DNA from: Pleomorphomonas sp. T1.2MG-36
GTDB lineage: Bacteria; Pseudomonadota; Alphaproteobacteria; Rhizobiales; Pleomorphomonadaceae
Assembly (NCBI RefSeq): GCF_950100655.1
Contig: NZ_CATNLY010000034.1
Span: 186,001 to 250,000, forward strand
Length of the DNA stretch: 64,000 bases
Direction: 5' to 3'
Below are positions 63,756 to 64,000 of the stretch, in pieces. Each line of letters opens with the position of its first letter. The stretch's first letter is position 1. Under the pieces are notes generated by a model. It made no database searches. It saw only the letters and a program-made list of their open reading frames with translations, and had not been told where the DNA came from. A program made the translations under genes and the position numbers.

Positions 63756-64000
63756 TCAGGCCGGCGCGACGCTTTCCTCGACCTTAGCTCCCATGTCGCT
63801 GAGATTGCCGAAGAACACGTCGGGGTCGACGTAGAGCCCCTGCGGCAATAGACCGGGGCGGCGCTTGCCACGGATCATCTCCCTGACGCAGGCCGCGGCG
63901 GCGATGGCCGTCAGTTCGTAGGGATCGTCGTGACTGACGCGGAGCCGGACGGCGACGGGAGCGCCGTCGCGCGTTCCCCGGCCATCGCAGACCAGCACCG
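63756..64000 (-). CDS. Truncated 3' end of a gene, possibly saccharopine dehydrogenase-like
   Basis: At least 80 C-terminal residues are encoded before the window edge; the gene starts beyond it. The segment YELTAIAAAACVREMIRGKR and GLYVDPDVFFGNLSDMGAKV resembles the C-terminal end of saccharopine-dehydrogenase-family NAD(P) proteins. The evidence is weak and the beginning of the gene is needed for any firm call. Confidence 0.45.
   Translation of the reverse strand, partial: VLVCDGRGTRDGAPVAVRLRVSHDDPYELTAIAAAACVREMIRGKRRPGLLPQGLYVDPDVFFGNLSDMGAKVEESVAPA

Overview
This window is about 64 kb of high-GC chromosomal DNA from an alphaproteobacterium, most likely in the Hyphomicrobiales (Rhizobiales). 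The grounds are gene content and signals: a CtrA-type box (TTAA-N7-TTAA), a cpa-type Tad pilus locus, PhaR, a metX-metW pair, an Lrp-type regulator divergent from putA, and frequent TTG/GTG starts with good Shine-Dalgarno sequences. The genus cannot be settled from the sequence. I see no insertion sequences, phage genes, CRISPR arrays or rRNA. There is one tRNA (Leu, anticodon CAA).

Layout. 1-2.8 kb: housekeeping singles (GNAT acetyltransferase, ppa, msrB, a small membrane protein, cytochrome b561). 2.8-9.5 kb: a minus-strand amino-sugar operon with a GntR regulator, a fused NanE-NanK protein, a binding protein, two CUT1 permeases and an ATPase. No sialate lyase is present, so N-acetylmannosamine or a related sugar is the likely substrate. 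9.7-14.7 kb: tRNA-Leu, a lone receiver protein, a CAP-domain lipoprotein, an M20 amidohydrolase, a small aspartyl protease and a PAS membrane sensor. 14.8-25.8 kb: the Tad pilus locus in two divergent arms. The minus arm holds a detached secretin N-domain protein and two TadE-like proteins. The plus arm runs flp-cpaA-cpaB-cpaC-cpaD-cpaE-cpaF-tadB-tadC and ends at a terminator.

25.8-36.1 kb: a minus-strand nucleoside uptake and salvage cluster: BMP-type binding protein, two-NBD ATPase, two permeases, cdd, punA, deoA, deoB, add, upp. Imported nucleosides would be deaminated and phosphorolysed to bases and pentose-1-phosphates. DeoB then makes pentose-5-phosphates and Upp recycles uracil. 36.5-40.3 kb: mgsA-glk and a copper P-type ATPase. 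40.3-48 kb: an AsmA-like protein, phaR, a degenerate-GGDEF/EAL protein divergent from a small unknown gene across a full CtrA box, rpmF, mtgA and a strong orphan small-RNA candidate.

48-64 kb: putA with its divergent Lrp-type regulator, ispA, ispG and a Zur-like regulator, an SDR, an HNH protein, a CHASE4-like/GGDEF/EAL protein, an EamA exporter, gloB, a methyltransferase, metW-metX, a secreted cysteine-containing protein and a gene cut by the window end. Most genes are ordinary core functions. The least explained items are the orphan sRNA candidate near 47.9 kb, the CtrA-boxed small gene at 46.1 kb, the NanE-NanK/CUT1 operon without NanA, and the detached secretin-domain arm of the Tad locus.
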